From NCBI GenBank assembly GCA_023212695.1, contig JALCCG010000111.1:1-64000 (forward strand): DNA of 64,000 nt. The letters run 5' to 3'. Of the stretch, positions 47,095 through 56,283 are shown one piece after another. This DNA comes from Sporisorium sorghi (taxonomy: Eukaryota; Basidiomycota; Ustilaginomycetes; Ustilaginales; Ustilaginaceae). Position 1 is the stretch's first letter, and every line of letters starts with the position of its first letter. Made by a program: the position numbers and the translations under genes. The notes beneath the pieces were generated by a model. It ran no database searches, was not told the origin of the DNA, and saw nothing but the letters and a program-made list of their open reading frames with translations.

Positions 47095-49527
47095 ATGTCC
47101 GACAGCAGCTTTCGCGGCATCACTCCCGTCACCGCTCGATCCAGCATGGTCCCCGAGTCTGTCACGCTCACCGACGCCGCCGCGAGCCACTACGGCGCCG
47201 CCCATCGCAAGATCCGTCTGCGCGTCGTCACCAGGCATCCCTTGCCCGAATTCCACTTCCTCGCACCCTTCGATCCACACGATCTGCAATGCTTTGCGAA
47301 GCTGCAGTCGTTCGTGCAGGCTCATATGGTCACTCGGTCGAGACGAACTGGGCAGACCGCGATGCTGCCTCCGTCGATCAGCCCGGAGGCGCTGCAATTT
47401 CAGATGGATAACTTCGAGGTGCCCTTCGACGATCCGGAGATCTTGCGGGACGGCGATACGATTGAGGTGCATCTCGATCAATCGGCAGTAGCTGCAGTGG
47501 CAGCAGCAGAGGCACCCTCAGCACACGAGACGACGGAAGCTGCCGATGACGGCGAAGCAGGCGCGCACGACGACGAAGAACAGCAATCGGATGCTCCCGA
47601 AGGCTTCGCTCCGGAAGCAGAAGAGCGTGAAGCTATACTGGAAGCACACCGTCTGGCTGCTCTACTTCGTGCTGGTGTGCATACTCTGATCGATGATGAT
47701 GGCGACGATGTTTCAATGCAGCAAGAAGCGGTTGACGATCTGCCTCGCATGCCCGCGTCGTCCTCCCTGCCGCCGCATCAAGCACAAAAACCCAGCAAGA
47801 GCACTTCATCCAAGCCACCGAAAGCGTCGACATCGCATGTTGCCCCCTCTCTGCCCTTACCACCCATGCCCATGTCGTTCGGACAAGGCTCAGCGGCAGC
47901 AATGGCTGCATTCGAAGCAAAGAGGAAGCAGATGCAGGCGGCTTCTTCGTCGAAAGCACAAAAGCCCGTTGCAGCGAGCACGAAACGGTCTTCACCCTCA
48001 TCGTCAAGTGAAGACTTTTCCTCCAGTGACAATAGCAGCAGTAGTTCTGACTCGGACTCGAGCTCGTCCTCGGCAGGTTCTTCGTCGACCGGCACTGACT
48101 CTGACTCTGAGTCCGACTCTGAGTCCGACTCGTCCGATGCATCATCAGAGTCTTCGGACGGCTCCGGATCCTCGTCTTCCTCTAACTCTGCGCCATCAGA
48201 GCATGGCATTCAGTCGGACCGGCACATGGCAGGCGCAAGGCAACAGGTCAGAGCCTCCAACGACAGCGAGCGCTCACCGTCTCCGACTCCGCCAGGTCAA
48301 GGAACGAACCGCACCAAGCGTCGCAACCAGATGAGACGCCAAAAATTGCAGGTCCTGCGTGACGCGGAGAACCTGCTGCGATTCGAACAAGCCAAGGATC
48401 GTGCCGCTCGACGAGAGCGTGGCGAGGATGTTGACAGTGGCCTGGCTTGGATCGAGGACCGCGAACCTATGTTGCAGATCAAGGGTGTCGGTCTCGCAGT
48501 TGCCAACGCCTTGCAGGATCTTGCTTCATCGACGACCGACGGTGGTAGTCTGCCTCCTGGAGGCGGGAGCTTTGGCCTGGCTGAACCGACCGTCGCTGCA
48601 AGCCAAAACGAGTCGAGCTCTCCAGGCGAGGCTCATAAGGGCACAAAAAGGAAGCGTAACGGCGAGACCGCATCGGCAATCGAGGATGCAGCAGCACAGC
48701 CACCCGCGCCCAGGGTGGAAGACATGCAGCCTGGCCAAGCACCGTATGGCGGAGAGGTTCCTGAGGGCATCTCAATTCGGCACATCGACTGCCAGACGTA
48801 CTACGACGAGGAGTTCGCTAAGCTCGAAGCTGAAGCCGAAGCTGAAGAAGCCTCGTCGAGCCGAGTCCAAGATGCGGAACAAGCTGATGATGGCAGCCAG
48901 CGTCAACGAGGCAATAACAAGAAAAAGGGCAAACATCGACACCTACATCACGAGGACCGGCCTGATAGCCAGGACGACGTCTTTGAACTCGACTACGGCT
49001 TGCCCGAAGCAACGACGCCAGACGAGCAGCCTGATGAAGCAGCACCGCGCAAAAAAGTCAAAGTGGACCCCGACGACGCCGTCAGCATCGCGTCGATCAT
49101 CTCTGCCCATGCGGACGCAACTCAGCTCGTGCCCCTCGGCAGTCCCACGCGTCGCAAACCAGGCCCCATCGACCCAGCCGTCGCATGGATGAAGCTGCTG
49201 GGCGCAACCAAGCCAGCCACCGTCGCTGACACGCAGACTTTTGTCCAAGCCCAAGCAGAATGGCACGCCCTCCGCGCAGGAATGGGTCTCGTCTGGCAGG
49301 CCCTCGCTCTGGATCCGGTGACGCGGACTCCGGCTGTCTTGAAGTTCGTCGGCATTGTGGAGTCGGTCGACTTTGTCGATGGAGAAGAAGGGATTATCGA
49401 TAATGTGCAAGTGGATGTTATGGGTCCGTTGGAGGTTGACGGCGAGAAGGACTGGCCTGATTATGAGGTCGAGCGAGTGACTTGGACGAACAAGTCGAGA
49501 CCGGCCGAGATCTGGCCGTTCTGCTGA
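47095..49527 (+). CDS. coilin-like protein
   Basis: The 810-aa protein has an N-terminal beta-grasp-like region (KIRLRVVTRHPLPEFHF, then MLPPSISPEALQFQMD and DPEILRDGDTIEVHLD at about residue 120). That order resembles the coilin self-association domain, including its end motif of disorder followed by DGDxIxV. The middle is disordered, with a long Ser/Asp/Glu tract at about 300-375 and basic KRRNQMRRQK and KRKRNGE patches. The C-terminal about 120 residues (GLVWQALALDPVTRTPAVLKFVGIVESVD and VDVMGPLEVDG) resemble the atypical Tudor domain of plant and animal coilins. Coilin scaffolds Cajal bodies, where snRNPs mature. The call rests on motif order, not on a search. Single exon, next to PAT1 in a convergent pair. 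Confidence 0.6.
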   Translation: MSDSSFRGITPVTARSSMVPESVTLTDAAASHYGAAHRKIRLRVVTRHPLPEFHFLAPFDPHDLQCFAKLQSFVQAHMVTRSRRTGQTAMLPPSISPEALQFQMDNFEVPFDDPEILRDGDTIEVHLDQSAVAAVAAAEAPSAHETTEAADDGEAGAHDDEEQQSDAPEGFAPEAEEREAILEAHRLAALLRAGVHTLIDDDGDDVSMQQEAVDDLPRMPASSSLPPHQAQKPSKSTSSKPPKASTSHVAPSLPLPPMPMSFGQGSAAAMAAFEAKRKQMQAASSSKAQKPVAASTKRSSPSSSSEDFSSSDNSSSSSDSDSSSSSAGSSSTGTDSDSESDSESDSSDASSESSDGSGSSSSSNSAPSEHGIQSDRHMAGARQQVRASNDSERSPSPTPPGQGTNRTKRRNQMRRQKLQVLRDAENLLRFEQAKDRAARRERGEDVDSGLAWIEDREPMLQIKGVGLAVANALQDLASSTTDGGSLPPGGGSFGLAEPTVAASQNESSSPGEAHKGTKRKRNGETASAIEDAAAQPPAPRVEDMQPGQAPYGGEVPEGISIRHIDCQTYYDEEFAKLEAEAEAEEASSSRVQDAEQADDGSQRQRGNNKKKGKHRHLHHEDRPDSQDDVFELDYGLPEATTPDEQPDEAAPRKKVKVDPDDAVSIASIISAHADATQLVPLGSPTRRKPGPIDPAVAWMKLLGATKPATVADTQTFVQAQAEWHALRAGMGLVWQALALDPVTRTPAVLKFVGIVESVDFVDGEEGIIDNVQVDVMGPLEVDGEKDWPDYEVERVTWTNKSRPAEIWPFC

Positions 49528-49883
49528 GCTGCTCTCGGAGTCGCGGGTAGCACAGTGATCTTGGGGAAGTGTATGCGGCATCACGAGTTTTCGCGCACAT
49601 GATCGCAATCACACACACACACACACACACACACGATCGCTCACGCGTTCGACACTTGACACACACACTTGACGCAGAGGAGGTTTCTTGTTCTGAGATC
49701 GATTGACAAGTCATTGCACATTGCTTCCCGCGCAACCCGCCGTCTGTACACGCTCGCAGAAACAGTGGCGGATGCGGGAAGAGCGTGCTTCGGTGAGGTT
49801 AAACAGATAAATGTACGGTTCCACAAGAGCAGCGAGATCGAAGCCAAGACTGAAGAAGCCCTTGGCGTAGGTTTGATTCGAGT
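49528..49883. other. convergent region with a (CA)12 microsatellite
   Basis: This 356-base shared 3' region of the coilin-like gene and PAT1 contains an uninterrupted CA repeat at 49610-49634. No gene was recognised. Confidence 0.6.
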
Positions 49884-52658
49884 TTAGACACTAATCTGAG
49901 CGGCGTCCAAATTAAGCGCGTGCAACAGCAGATTCACGTTGCGAATCCTGATGTCCGGGTTGATATCGTTATCGCCACCTGCGCCCAGCGCGCCGTGCTG
50001 GTTGCGCTTGGCCCACTCCTTGGCGCTGATCACGTTCTCGAGAATCTTCTCGCGCAGCTCCTGCACCAGCACCTGCTGCTGCTCCATCGTGCTGCCGATC
50101 GCCAGGGCCGCCATGAGGTTCCACGTCGGCTCGTCCTCCAGGTCCACATTCCTGTACCGTCCACCCACGGTCTGCGCAGACAACTGCTGCCCCAGCCCAC
50201 TGCCCATGTAGTAACTCACCCCGAACGGCAGCGTCATCTTTGTCCTCGTCGACGGGAACAGCGTCACCAGCTGCCCGCGCGCGGTCAAGCGCGAGAAGAG
50301 CAGCGCGAAAATCTGCTTGAACTGCTCCAGCTCGTCCGCCGCCACCCCGCCCGCCTGCTTCAGCGTCTCCGCCCGCGACAAGAAGATCGTCAGGAACGCC
50401 ACACCCGGCCGCGTCTGCGTCACGCGCACCGGATCATTGCGCTCCACAAACAGCGCCAGCATACCACTCACAATGCGCATCGGCGCACTACTCGCCATGG
50501 CCATCATGCTCGGCACCACCGTCGTCGCAAACACCTCGCTCTGCCGCTCCGCATCGCGCCTCGCTTCCACTTTGCCCGGCTCGTCGCTCAGGTCGTCCAA
50601 GAGCGCACCGTTCTGGACAACGTCGAGCGTCTCGAACGACGCGACGACCATCGTGAGCGCCGTGAGCGTCTGCTCGCTCGTCAGGTGGCGCAGCGCGCGC
50701 GGCAGCAGTCGTTTGCCTTTAGCGGATGACAAGAGCGAAACGAACGGATGCGGGTCCGAGATCTCCAGCGGCTCGAGCACGCGCAGCTCCGTCCACAGCG
50801 TGTTGGTGACGCTGGCGACATGGGCCTGGTGCGCGTCGAAGGCGGCTTCGTCCTCCGGGTCGACGACGGTGTCGGAAGGCGGAGCAGGGGGTGCGTTACG
50901 ACGCAGCTGCTCGAGCCGCAGCACGAGATCGTAGAGCTTTTCGAGGATACGCAGCGTCTCGTGCTTGGTGAGCGGGTCGCGGCGCAGACCGGCATTGCTG
51001 CCGTCCCCACCGAGCGAGGCACCCTCGAGAGCCTGGCGCACCGCATCACGCGCATGACCCGCGTCCGGCGTAGCATCTCCGGAAGAATGCTCCTTGTTGG
51101 CCTTCGCCGCATCTGCCGAGATCTGGAGCATCTGTCTCGGGTTCTTGGTGGAGCTGAGGCTCACTCGGCCCAGCGCACCTTCGAGCGCGGCACCGGAAGC
51201 GCTCTTCTCCATCCTCTCTTTACGACTCTGCACGATACGCTCCACCTGCTGCTGCATGCGAAGCATGGCGTTCTGCTGCTTGTTGAGCTTCTGCTTGCCC
51301 TTGCCGCCCTTGCCCTGGTTGGCGTTGCCGTTACCAGCAGCAGCGGCAGCGGGTGCAGGCAGAGGCGGCATGCCCGGACGTCGCGGCCCGCCACGCAGCG
51401 CAAAGTAAATATGCGCATAGAAATCATCCGCATACGGATCGGCAGTGATCAGCTGCGAGATCTGAATGCGCGTGATGAAATCCTTATCCGATCCAGACAT
51501 GAGCCCGTTGTACTTGGCCATGGCGTTGATCTTGTCCATCCTGCGCTTGCGCTTGGCCTCGACGCGCTCGAACTCGGCGATCTGCGCACCCGCCTTCTCC
51601 ATCATGAAGCGCACGGCGTCCTGCTCGGCCGAGGGCGCGCGCTCGCGCTGCGAAGGGTCGAGCAGGTTGGGGAAATTGTGCGCGACGCTTTCGAGCGAGT
51701 CGAACTGCATGGGTGGGGGTAGGGAGAGGATGGATTGTTGGACGAGTGGGGGCATGGCCTCGAGGAGGGCGCGCATGCGGGCGAAGTGGGCGGCTTGCGC
51801 TTGCTGCTGAGCGGCCTGGATGGCGGCGGGGTCGGCGTTGGGTCCGAGAGGAGGGGGGATGGGGCCAGGGCCCATGGGAGGCATGCCGGGAGGGAGGCGT
51901 TGGGCGTTGGCAGAGTCGGAGCGTTGGTGGGACTGCATGAGGGCGGCCATGGCCGGAGGAGGGGGGCCCATGGGCTGCTGCGGCTGTTGAGGTTGACCGG
52001 GCTGCGTGGGCGGAGCACCGGCAGAGCGTCGAGCACGCAGCTCAGCTTCGACTTGCTCGACGGTCATGGGCTTCCTGTCGCCAGTAGGCTGGGGTGGTTG
52101 CTGCTGTTGCTGCTGCTGCTTAGCACGCATGGCGAGCATCTCTGCTTCGACCTCTTCGAGCGTCTTTGGTTGAGCTCGAGGTGGCTGCTGCTGCTGCTGC
52201 TGTGGCTGTGACGGAGGTTGCTGCGGAGCTTGTTGACCACCACGAGCAGCGCCAAAGCGAGGAACAGGGTCGACGAGGAAGTCATCAAGGCTGGCGGCAA
52301 ACTTGTTGGAAGGGTCGAACTTGCTCTTGGGTTGCTGCTGCTGGGGAGCAGGTGCAGTAGCAGCGGGAGCAGGAGCATGACCGAAATCGAAATCCTTGCC
52401 AGCGTCGAAATCGCCAAAGGTGTCTTCGTTGAAATCGTCGCCAGACTCGTCGAGCTTGTCACCGAGACCGTCGTAGCCGTCCTGACCCCAAGTGTAGATC
52501 TCTACGTCCTCCTGTGCACCGGCAGCAAGCGCCTTGATCTTTGCATCGAGCGACTCGTCGTTGTCGAACGTGGGATCGAAGGCGTTCTGCGAGGATGCGT
52601 TGGCACGGTTGGCACGCCTGTCGTCAGGGAGTGAGGTGTCGAAGCCAAAGAACGACAT
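49884..52658 (-). CDS. PAT1: mRNA decapping activator PAT1
   Basis: Pat1 bridges the Lsm1-7 ring, Dhh1 and the Dcp2 decapping enzyme on deadenylated mRNA in P-bodies. The 924-aa protein from the ATG at 52658 starts MSFFGFDTSLPDD, as fungal Pat1 proteins do. The N-terminal 50 residues contain FDPTFDND and DDFNEDTFGDFD, suited to binding the helicase Dhh1. A Pro/Gln-rich region with Q tracts (about 190-240) follows. The central motif DKDFITRIQISQLITADPYADDFYAHIYF at about 430-465 is the family hallmark. The C-terminal half is the helical domain that contacts Lsm1-7 and Dcp2 (for example LTALTMVVASFETLDVVQNG). The frame extends upstream to 52814 through leader DNA. Single exon. Confidence 0.95.
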   Translation of the reverse strand: MSFFGFDTSLPDDRRANRANASSQNAFDPTFDNDESLDAKIKALAAGAQEDVEIYTWGQDGYDGLGDKLDESGDDFNEDTFGDFDAGKDFDFGHAPAPAATAPAPQQQQPKSKFDPSNKFAASLDDFLVDPVPRFGAARGGQQAPQQPPSQPQQQQQQPPRAQPKTLEEVEAEMLAMRAKQQQQQQQPPQPTGDRKPMTVEQVEAELRARRSAGAPPTQPGQPQQPQQPMGPPPPAMAALMQSHQRSDSANAQRLPPGMPPMGPGPIPPPLGPNADPAAIQAAQQQAQAAHFARMRALLEAMPPLVQQSILSLPPPMQFDSLESVAHNFPNLLDPSQRERAPSAEQDAVRFMMEKAGAQIAEFERVEAKRKRRMDKINAMAKYNGLMSGSDKDFITRIQISQLITADPYADDFYAHIYFALRGGPRRPGMPPLPAPAAAAAGNGNANQGKGGKGKQKLNKQQNAMLRMQQQVERIVQSRKERMEKSASGAALEGALGRVSLSSTKNPRQMLQISADAAKANKEHSSGDATPDAGHARDAVRQALEGASLGGDGSNAGLRRDPLTKHETLRILEKLYDLVLRLEQLRRNAPPAPPSDTVVDPEDEAAFDAHQAHVASVTNTLWTELRVLEPLEISDPHPFVSLLSSAKGKRLLPRALRHLTSEQTLTALTMVVASFETLDVVQNGALLDDLSDEPGKVEARRDAERQSEVFATTVVPSMMAMASSAPMRIVSGMLALFVERNDPVRVTQTRPGVAFLTIFLSRAETLKQAGGVAADELEQFKQIFALLFSRLTARGQLVTLFPSTRTKMTLPFGVSYYMGSGLGQQLSAQTVGGRYRNVDLEDEPTWNLMAALAIGSTMEQQQVLVQELREKILENVISAKEWAKRNQHGALGAGGDNDINPDIRIRNVNLLLHALNLDAAQISV

Positions 52659-53381
52659 GGTGTGTGCGCGGAGAGAGAGAGAGAACCTCCCCAAAGATGT
52701 CGTTGTTCGCTGCGCGCCTGAAAGAACTTTCTCGTATCTGTGTGTGTGTGTGATGTAGTTCAATAAGGGTTGGATGCGATGATGATGGTGGGGGAAGAAA
52801 AAGACGAGAAGCAACAGTGCGCACGAAGACGAAAGCGGAATTCAATCAAATCGCGCTCAGACGTCGTTCCAAGTTGCCAATCCGACCAAAGTCACGTGTT
52901 GAGAGCCAGCTTTGGCTGAGAGTGATCGATCGGCCGTTTACGCCAATTTTTGAGAGTGTGTTCATAATGCGACCCTAACATTGTTTGAATATCGCTCGAG
53001 GTGGAGGTTTCCGGCGCCAAAAAGCGGCTGCGTTTCGCAGGGGCCAATTCACTGATTTCCAGTGTGATTTCAACGAGAGCTTTGCTGGCTGACGCTGGCG
53101 AGTTGCTGCTGCTGCTGCTGCACAGTGTCGCAGATGCACGGATTCAAACCAACACCCATTCCAGTCCAGCACAGCACAGCACGACACAGCACACTCGCCA
53201 AATTCCGAACCCCACGCTTAACTGTCAGTTGAGCCGCTTTCCGCTTCTCACGCATTCGCACGTTGCACACACACTGTGACACACACACGCGTACAACCAA
53301 CGCCCACTCGCTCTCTCCTTTCTTCTGATCACCATCACTGTCACCACGCTCGCACTTGCTCGTGGAGCGCATCCCTTCAAA
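52659..53381. promoter_or_regulatory. divergent promoter between PAT1 and SEC1
   Basis: This 723-base region contains a (GA)n stretch near 52671-52684, a (GT)n stretch near 52739-52752 and a GCT repeat near 53106-53121. No gene was recognised. Confidence 0.5.
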
Positions 53382-55979
53382 ATGCCGCCCAAATCACTCG
53401 TCACCACGCTACGCGATCGCTACCTCAATACCATTCGCTCCGTACAACCTCCCTCAAGATGGAAGGTCCTCGTCGTCGACTCGTTCACCAAGGAGCTCCT
53501 CAACTCGGTCCTCAAGATGTACGACATTCTCCAGGAAAACGTAGCACAGGTCGACAACATCGAGCTCTCTCGTGCTCCCCAATCCACGCTCGAGGCATGC
53601 TACCTCCTCACTCCCACCAGCCAAAATGTCGACCGCGTCATCCGCGACCTCGCTCCCTCGGAACCTGGCAAACAGCCCACCTATGCTGCAGGACACATCT
53701 TTTTCGTAGACAGTCTCTCGGATGCTCTCGTGCACAAGCTCACGTCTTCACCCGCCGAACCCAAGCTCAGACAGCTCATCGAGCTATATACCAACTTTTG
53801 GCCCATCGAAGCACAGTCCTTTTCGCTCAAATCACCCCAGAGCTTTCTCAACCTCTTCCAGCCGGTAGGAGGGCTGTACGGTCCAGATCCCATGGAGGCC
53901 ATGCGCGCCATCGAACAAGAGCTTCAATTCACCACGCAAGCCATTCTCAACGTCTGCGTCACCCTCAACGAGTTTCCCTTGATTCGATACTACAACCCAT
54001 CCCATCCACCACTCGGCCCACTCCAACCTTCCAAGGATGCCGTCAAATCGCAAACCGCAGCTGCAAACATGTATCAGGGCAGTGCACGCATGGCGCGGCT
54101 GCGAGGCAACAACAACGACTCTGGCATCCCAGGCGCCGGCTCAGATGGTCCTGCAGTGGGCGAACACTTCACTAAAAAGCTCGCCTTCCGCGTTCAAGCT
54201 GCCATCGACCAGTACGTGCGCGACAATGAGCCCAAGACCGAGTCGAGCCGGCCTCGCAGCGTGCTTTTCATCACAGACAGATCCATGGACACCGTCGCTC
54301 CCTTTTTACACGAGTTTTCCTACCAGGCCATGTGCAACGACTTGCTTCCCATCCAGGACGGCTCGCGGTACCACTACACTTTCTACACCTCAGACGGCGA
54401 GCGCGAAGAAAAGGAAGCCATCCTATCGGATGAAGATAACGTCTGGACCGGCATCCGCCATCTGCACATCGCCGAAGCCATCGACAAGCTCACCAAGGAC
54501 TTCAAGCAGCATGCAGGGGAGCAAGGCGCCTTTGCCGACCCGAATTCTTCGCTCAACGATATGCGCGACATGCTCGCCTCGCTACCGCACATGCAGGAGA
54601 TGAAGGAGAAGCTCTCGTTGCATCTCACCATGGCACAGGACTGCATGAACCGCTTCGAAAAGTCCAAGCTGCCCGCACAGGCCATGGTCGAGCAAAACTG
54701 TGCGACGCGGCTCACGCCCGAGGGTCAGAAACCCAAAACGCTCGTCGAAGAGATGGTGCCGCTCCTGGACGACCGCAGCGTGTCCAACATGGACAAGGTG
54801 CGCATCATCGCGCTCTACATCATGTACTGCGACGGTGTCCCCGACGAAGACCGGAAACGCCTGTTCCAGCACGCGCGGTTGGGGCGGTACGAGATGGAAG
54901 CCGTCGACAATTTGGTGCATTTGGGCACGCAGGTGGTCAAGGACCCGTCGAGTTCCGGCTGGGACATGTTTTTCAAAAAGGGTAAGCGCAAGCAACAGCC
55001 GGGGGAGAACGAGTTCGAGCTCAGCAGGTACCAGCCGCTCGTCAAGCTCATGGTCGAGGATCACTTTGCGGGCAAGCTCGAGCAGGCCACCTTCCCGTAT
55101 GTTCGCGATGCGCCGCCAGAGACGGCGACGGGCGGGCTGTCGCTACCCGTCCAAACCTCGGCGTTAGCTCGAGTCGGGCTGGGTGGTGCATCCTCATCTT
55201 CTGCCAGCAGCGCTGCAGCCGCAGCGGGCGGGGCGGGGCGGACGCAGCCGAGCAGCCTACGCAGCGCCAAGCCCACATGGCACCAGAAAGCGCGCGGGGG
55301 CAGCAACGTGGGTGTCGAGCGGCTCGACAACCGGCAGCGCGTGCTGCTGTTCGTAGCGGGCGGAATGACGTACAGCGAGATGCGCAGTGCGTACCAGATC
55401 AGCGAGCGGCTGGGCAAGGACGTGTACATTGGTTCGTCGCATACGTTTACGCCCGAGTCGTTTGTCGATGTGCTCAAGCATTTCGGTAAGGCTGGGGCGA
55501 AGGATGCTGCTGCGCGTGGGGCGTCGCATTCGCATTCGCATCAGCATCATCAGGAGCGGGAGAGGGAGAGGGAGCAAGCGAGGTTGCCGGCGGGCGCGTC
55601 CAAGCTGTCCAAGCCGCTGAATGATCGCAGTGCGATCCGCAGTGCGTCGCTGCAGCACGGCGCGTATCCGAACAAGCAGGGCAATGGCGAGCATCACCAC
55701 CAGACGGGCTACGCGTCGCCCATCTCGCCGGTTGACCAGTCGGCGTACGACCGCCGGTTCCAGACGACGCATGCGTCCCCGCCGCCGTCGCAGCCCCAGC
55801 AGCACGCAGGGTCGGTGCAGGCGCACAAACAGCCATCGGGCATCCCACAGCATCTGGCGGCGGAGAGCGCAGCAGGCAACGGCCGCAGCGCAAGCCCCTC
55901 GCCCAGCCAGACGTCCGAGCTGAGCATGCGAAGTAAGGAGAAGAAGCGGCTCAAGAACGTGTTTGGGTTCAAAAAGTGA
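53382..55979 (+). CDS. SEC1: Sec1/Munc18-family exocytosis protein SEC1
   Basis: Sec1 binds assembled plasma-membrane SNARE complexes and promotes fusion of secretory vesicles, which is central to polar growth. The 865-aa product shows the SM fold: WKVLVVDSFTKELLNSVLKMYD at the N-terminus, LFITDRSMDTVAPFLHEFSYQAMCNDLLPI in domain 3a, and the C-terminal VERLDNRQRVLLFVAGGMTYSEMRSAYQIS core. Yeast Sec1 is 724 residues; here the core ends near 705. An extra about 160-residue His/Gln/Arg-rich tail follows (SHSHQHHQEREREREQ), ending in a basic KEKKRLKNVFGFKK. An Ala/Ser/Gly insertion occurs at about 605-630. Sec1 rather than Sly1, Vps33 or Vps45 is chosen from the domain 3a and tail sequence. Confidence 0.9.
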   Translation: MPPKSLVTTLRDRYLNTIRSVQPPSRWKVLVVDSFTKELLNSVLKMYDILQENVAQVDNIELSRAPQSTLEACYLLTPTSQNVDRVIRDLAPSEPGKQPTYAAGHIFFVDSLSDALVHKLTSSPAEPKLRQLIELYTNFWPIEAQSFSLKSPQSFLNLFQPVGGLYGPDPMEAMRAIEQELQFTTQAILNVCVTLNEFPLIRYYNPSHPPLGPLQPSKDAVKSQTAAANMYQGSARMARLRGNNNDSGIPGAGSDGPAVGEHFTKKLAFRVQAAIDQYVRDNEPKTESSRPRSVLFITDRSMDTVAPFLHEFSYQAMCNDLLPIQDGSRYHYTFYTSDGEREEKEAILSDEDNVWTGIRHLHIAEAIDKLTKDFKQHAGEQGAFADPNSSLNDMRDMLASLPHMQEMKEKLSLHLTMAQDCMNRFEKSKLPAQAMVEQNCATRLTPEGQKPKTLVEEMVPLLDDRSVSNMDKVRIIALYIMYCDGVPDEDRKRLFQHARLGRYEMEAVDNLVHLGTQVVKDPSSSGWDMFFKKGKRKQQPGENEFELSRYQPLVKLMVEDHFAGKLEQATFPYVRDAPPETATGGLSLPVQTSALARVGLGGASSSSASSAAAAAGGAGRTQPSSLRSAKPTWHQKARGGSNVGVERLDNRQRVLLFVAGGMTYSEMRSAYQISERLGKDVYIGSSHTFTPESFVDVLKHFGKAGAKDAAARGASHSHSHQHHQEREREREQARLPAGASKLSKPLNDRSAIRSASLQHGAYPNKQGNGEHHHQTGYASPISPVDQSAYDRRFQTTHASPPPSQPQQHAGSVQAHKQPSGIPQHLAAESAAGNGRSASPSPSQTSELSMRSKEKKRLKNVFGFKK

Positions 55980-56283
55980 TGGCTGCAAGCGAGAAGCGGG
56001 ACCCGGGGTGTTGCTGGTCGTGCCGAGGCAACGCTCAATCACACGCTCATACGCTCTCTTGGAGGAAGTCGATTGTGCTGTGTGTGCTTTTCGACTTGGG
56101 AATGGTGTGTTCGATGCAGTGCGATTGCAGCTTGAGGTGATGCAGAGTGTGATGATTTGTGAAGCGTGCGTGAGATTCGGTATGGGCACAGGATTGACGT
56201 GACACTGACACAACCAGGTGGACATCCAGCGCCTGCGATAAGATTAACGGCCGCAAGTATCCAGCTCTCCTCCCCCTACCTCA
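55980..56283. other. convergent region, no gene seen
   Basis: A 304-base shared 3' region of SEC1 and NEM1 without recognisable features. Confidence 0.5.
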
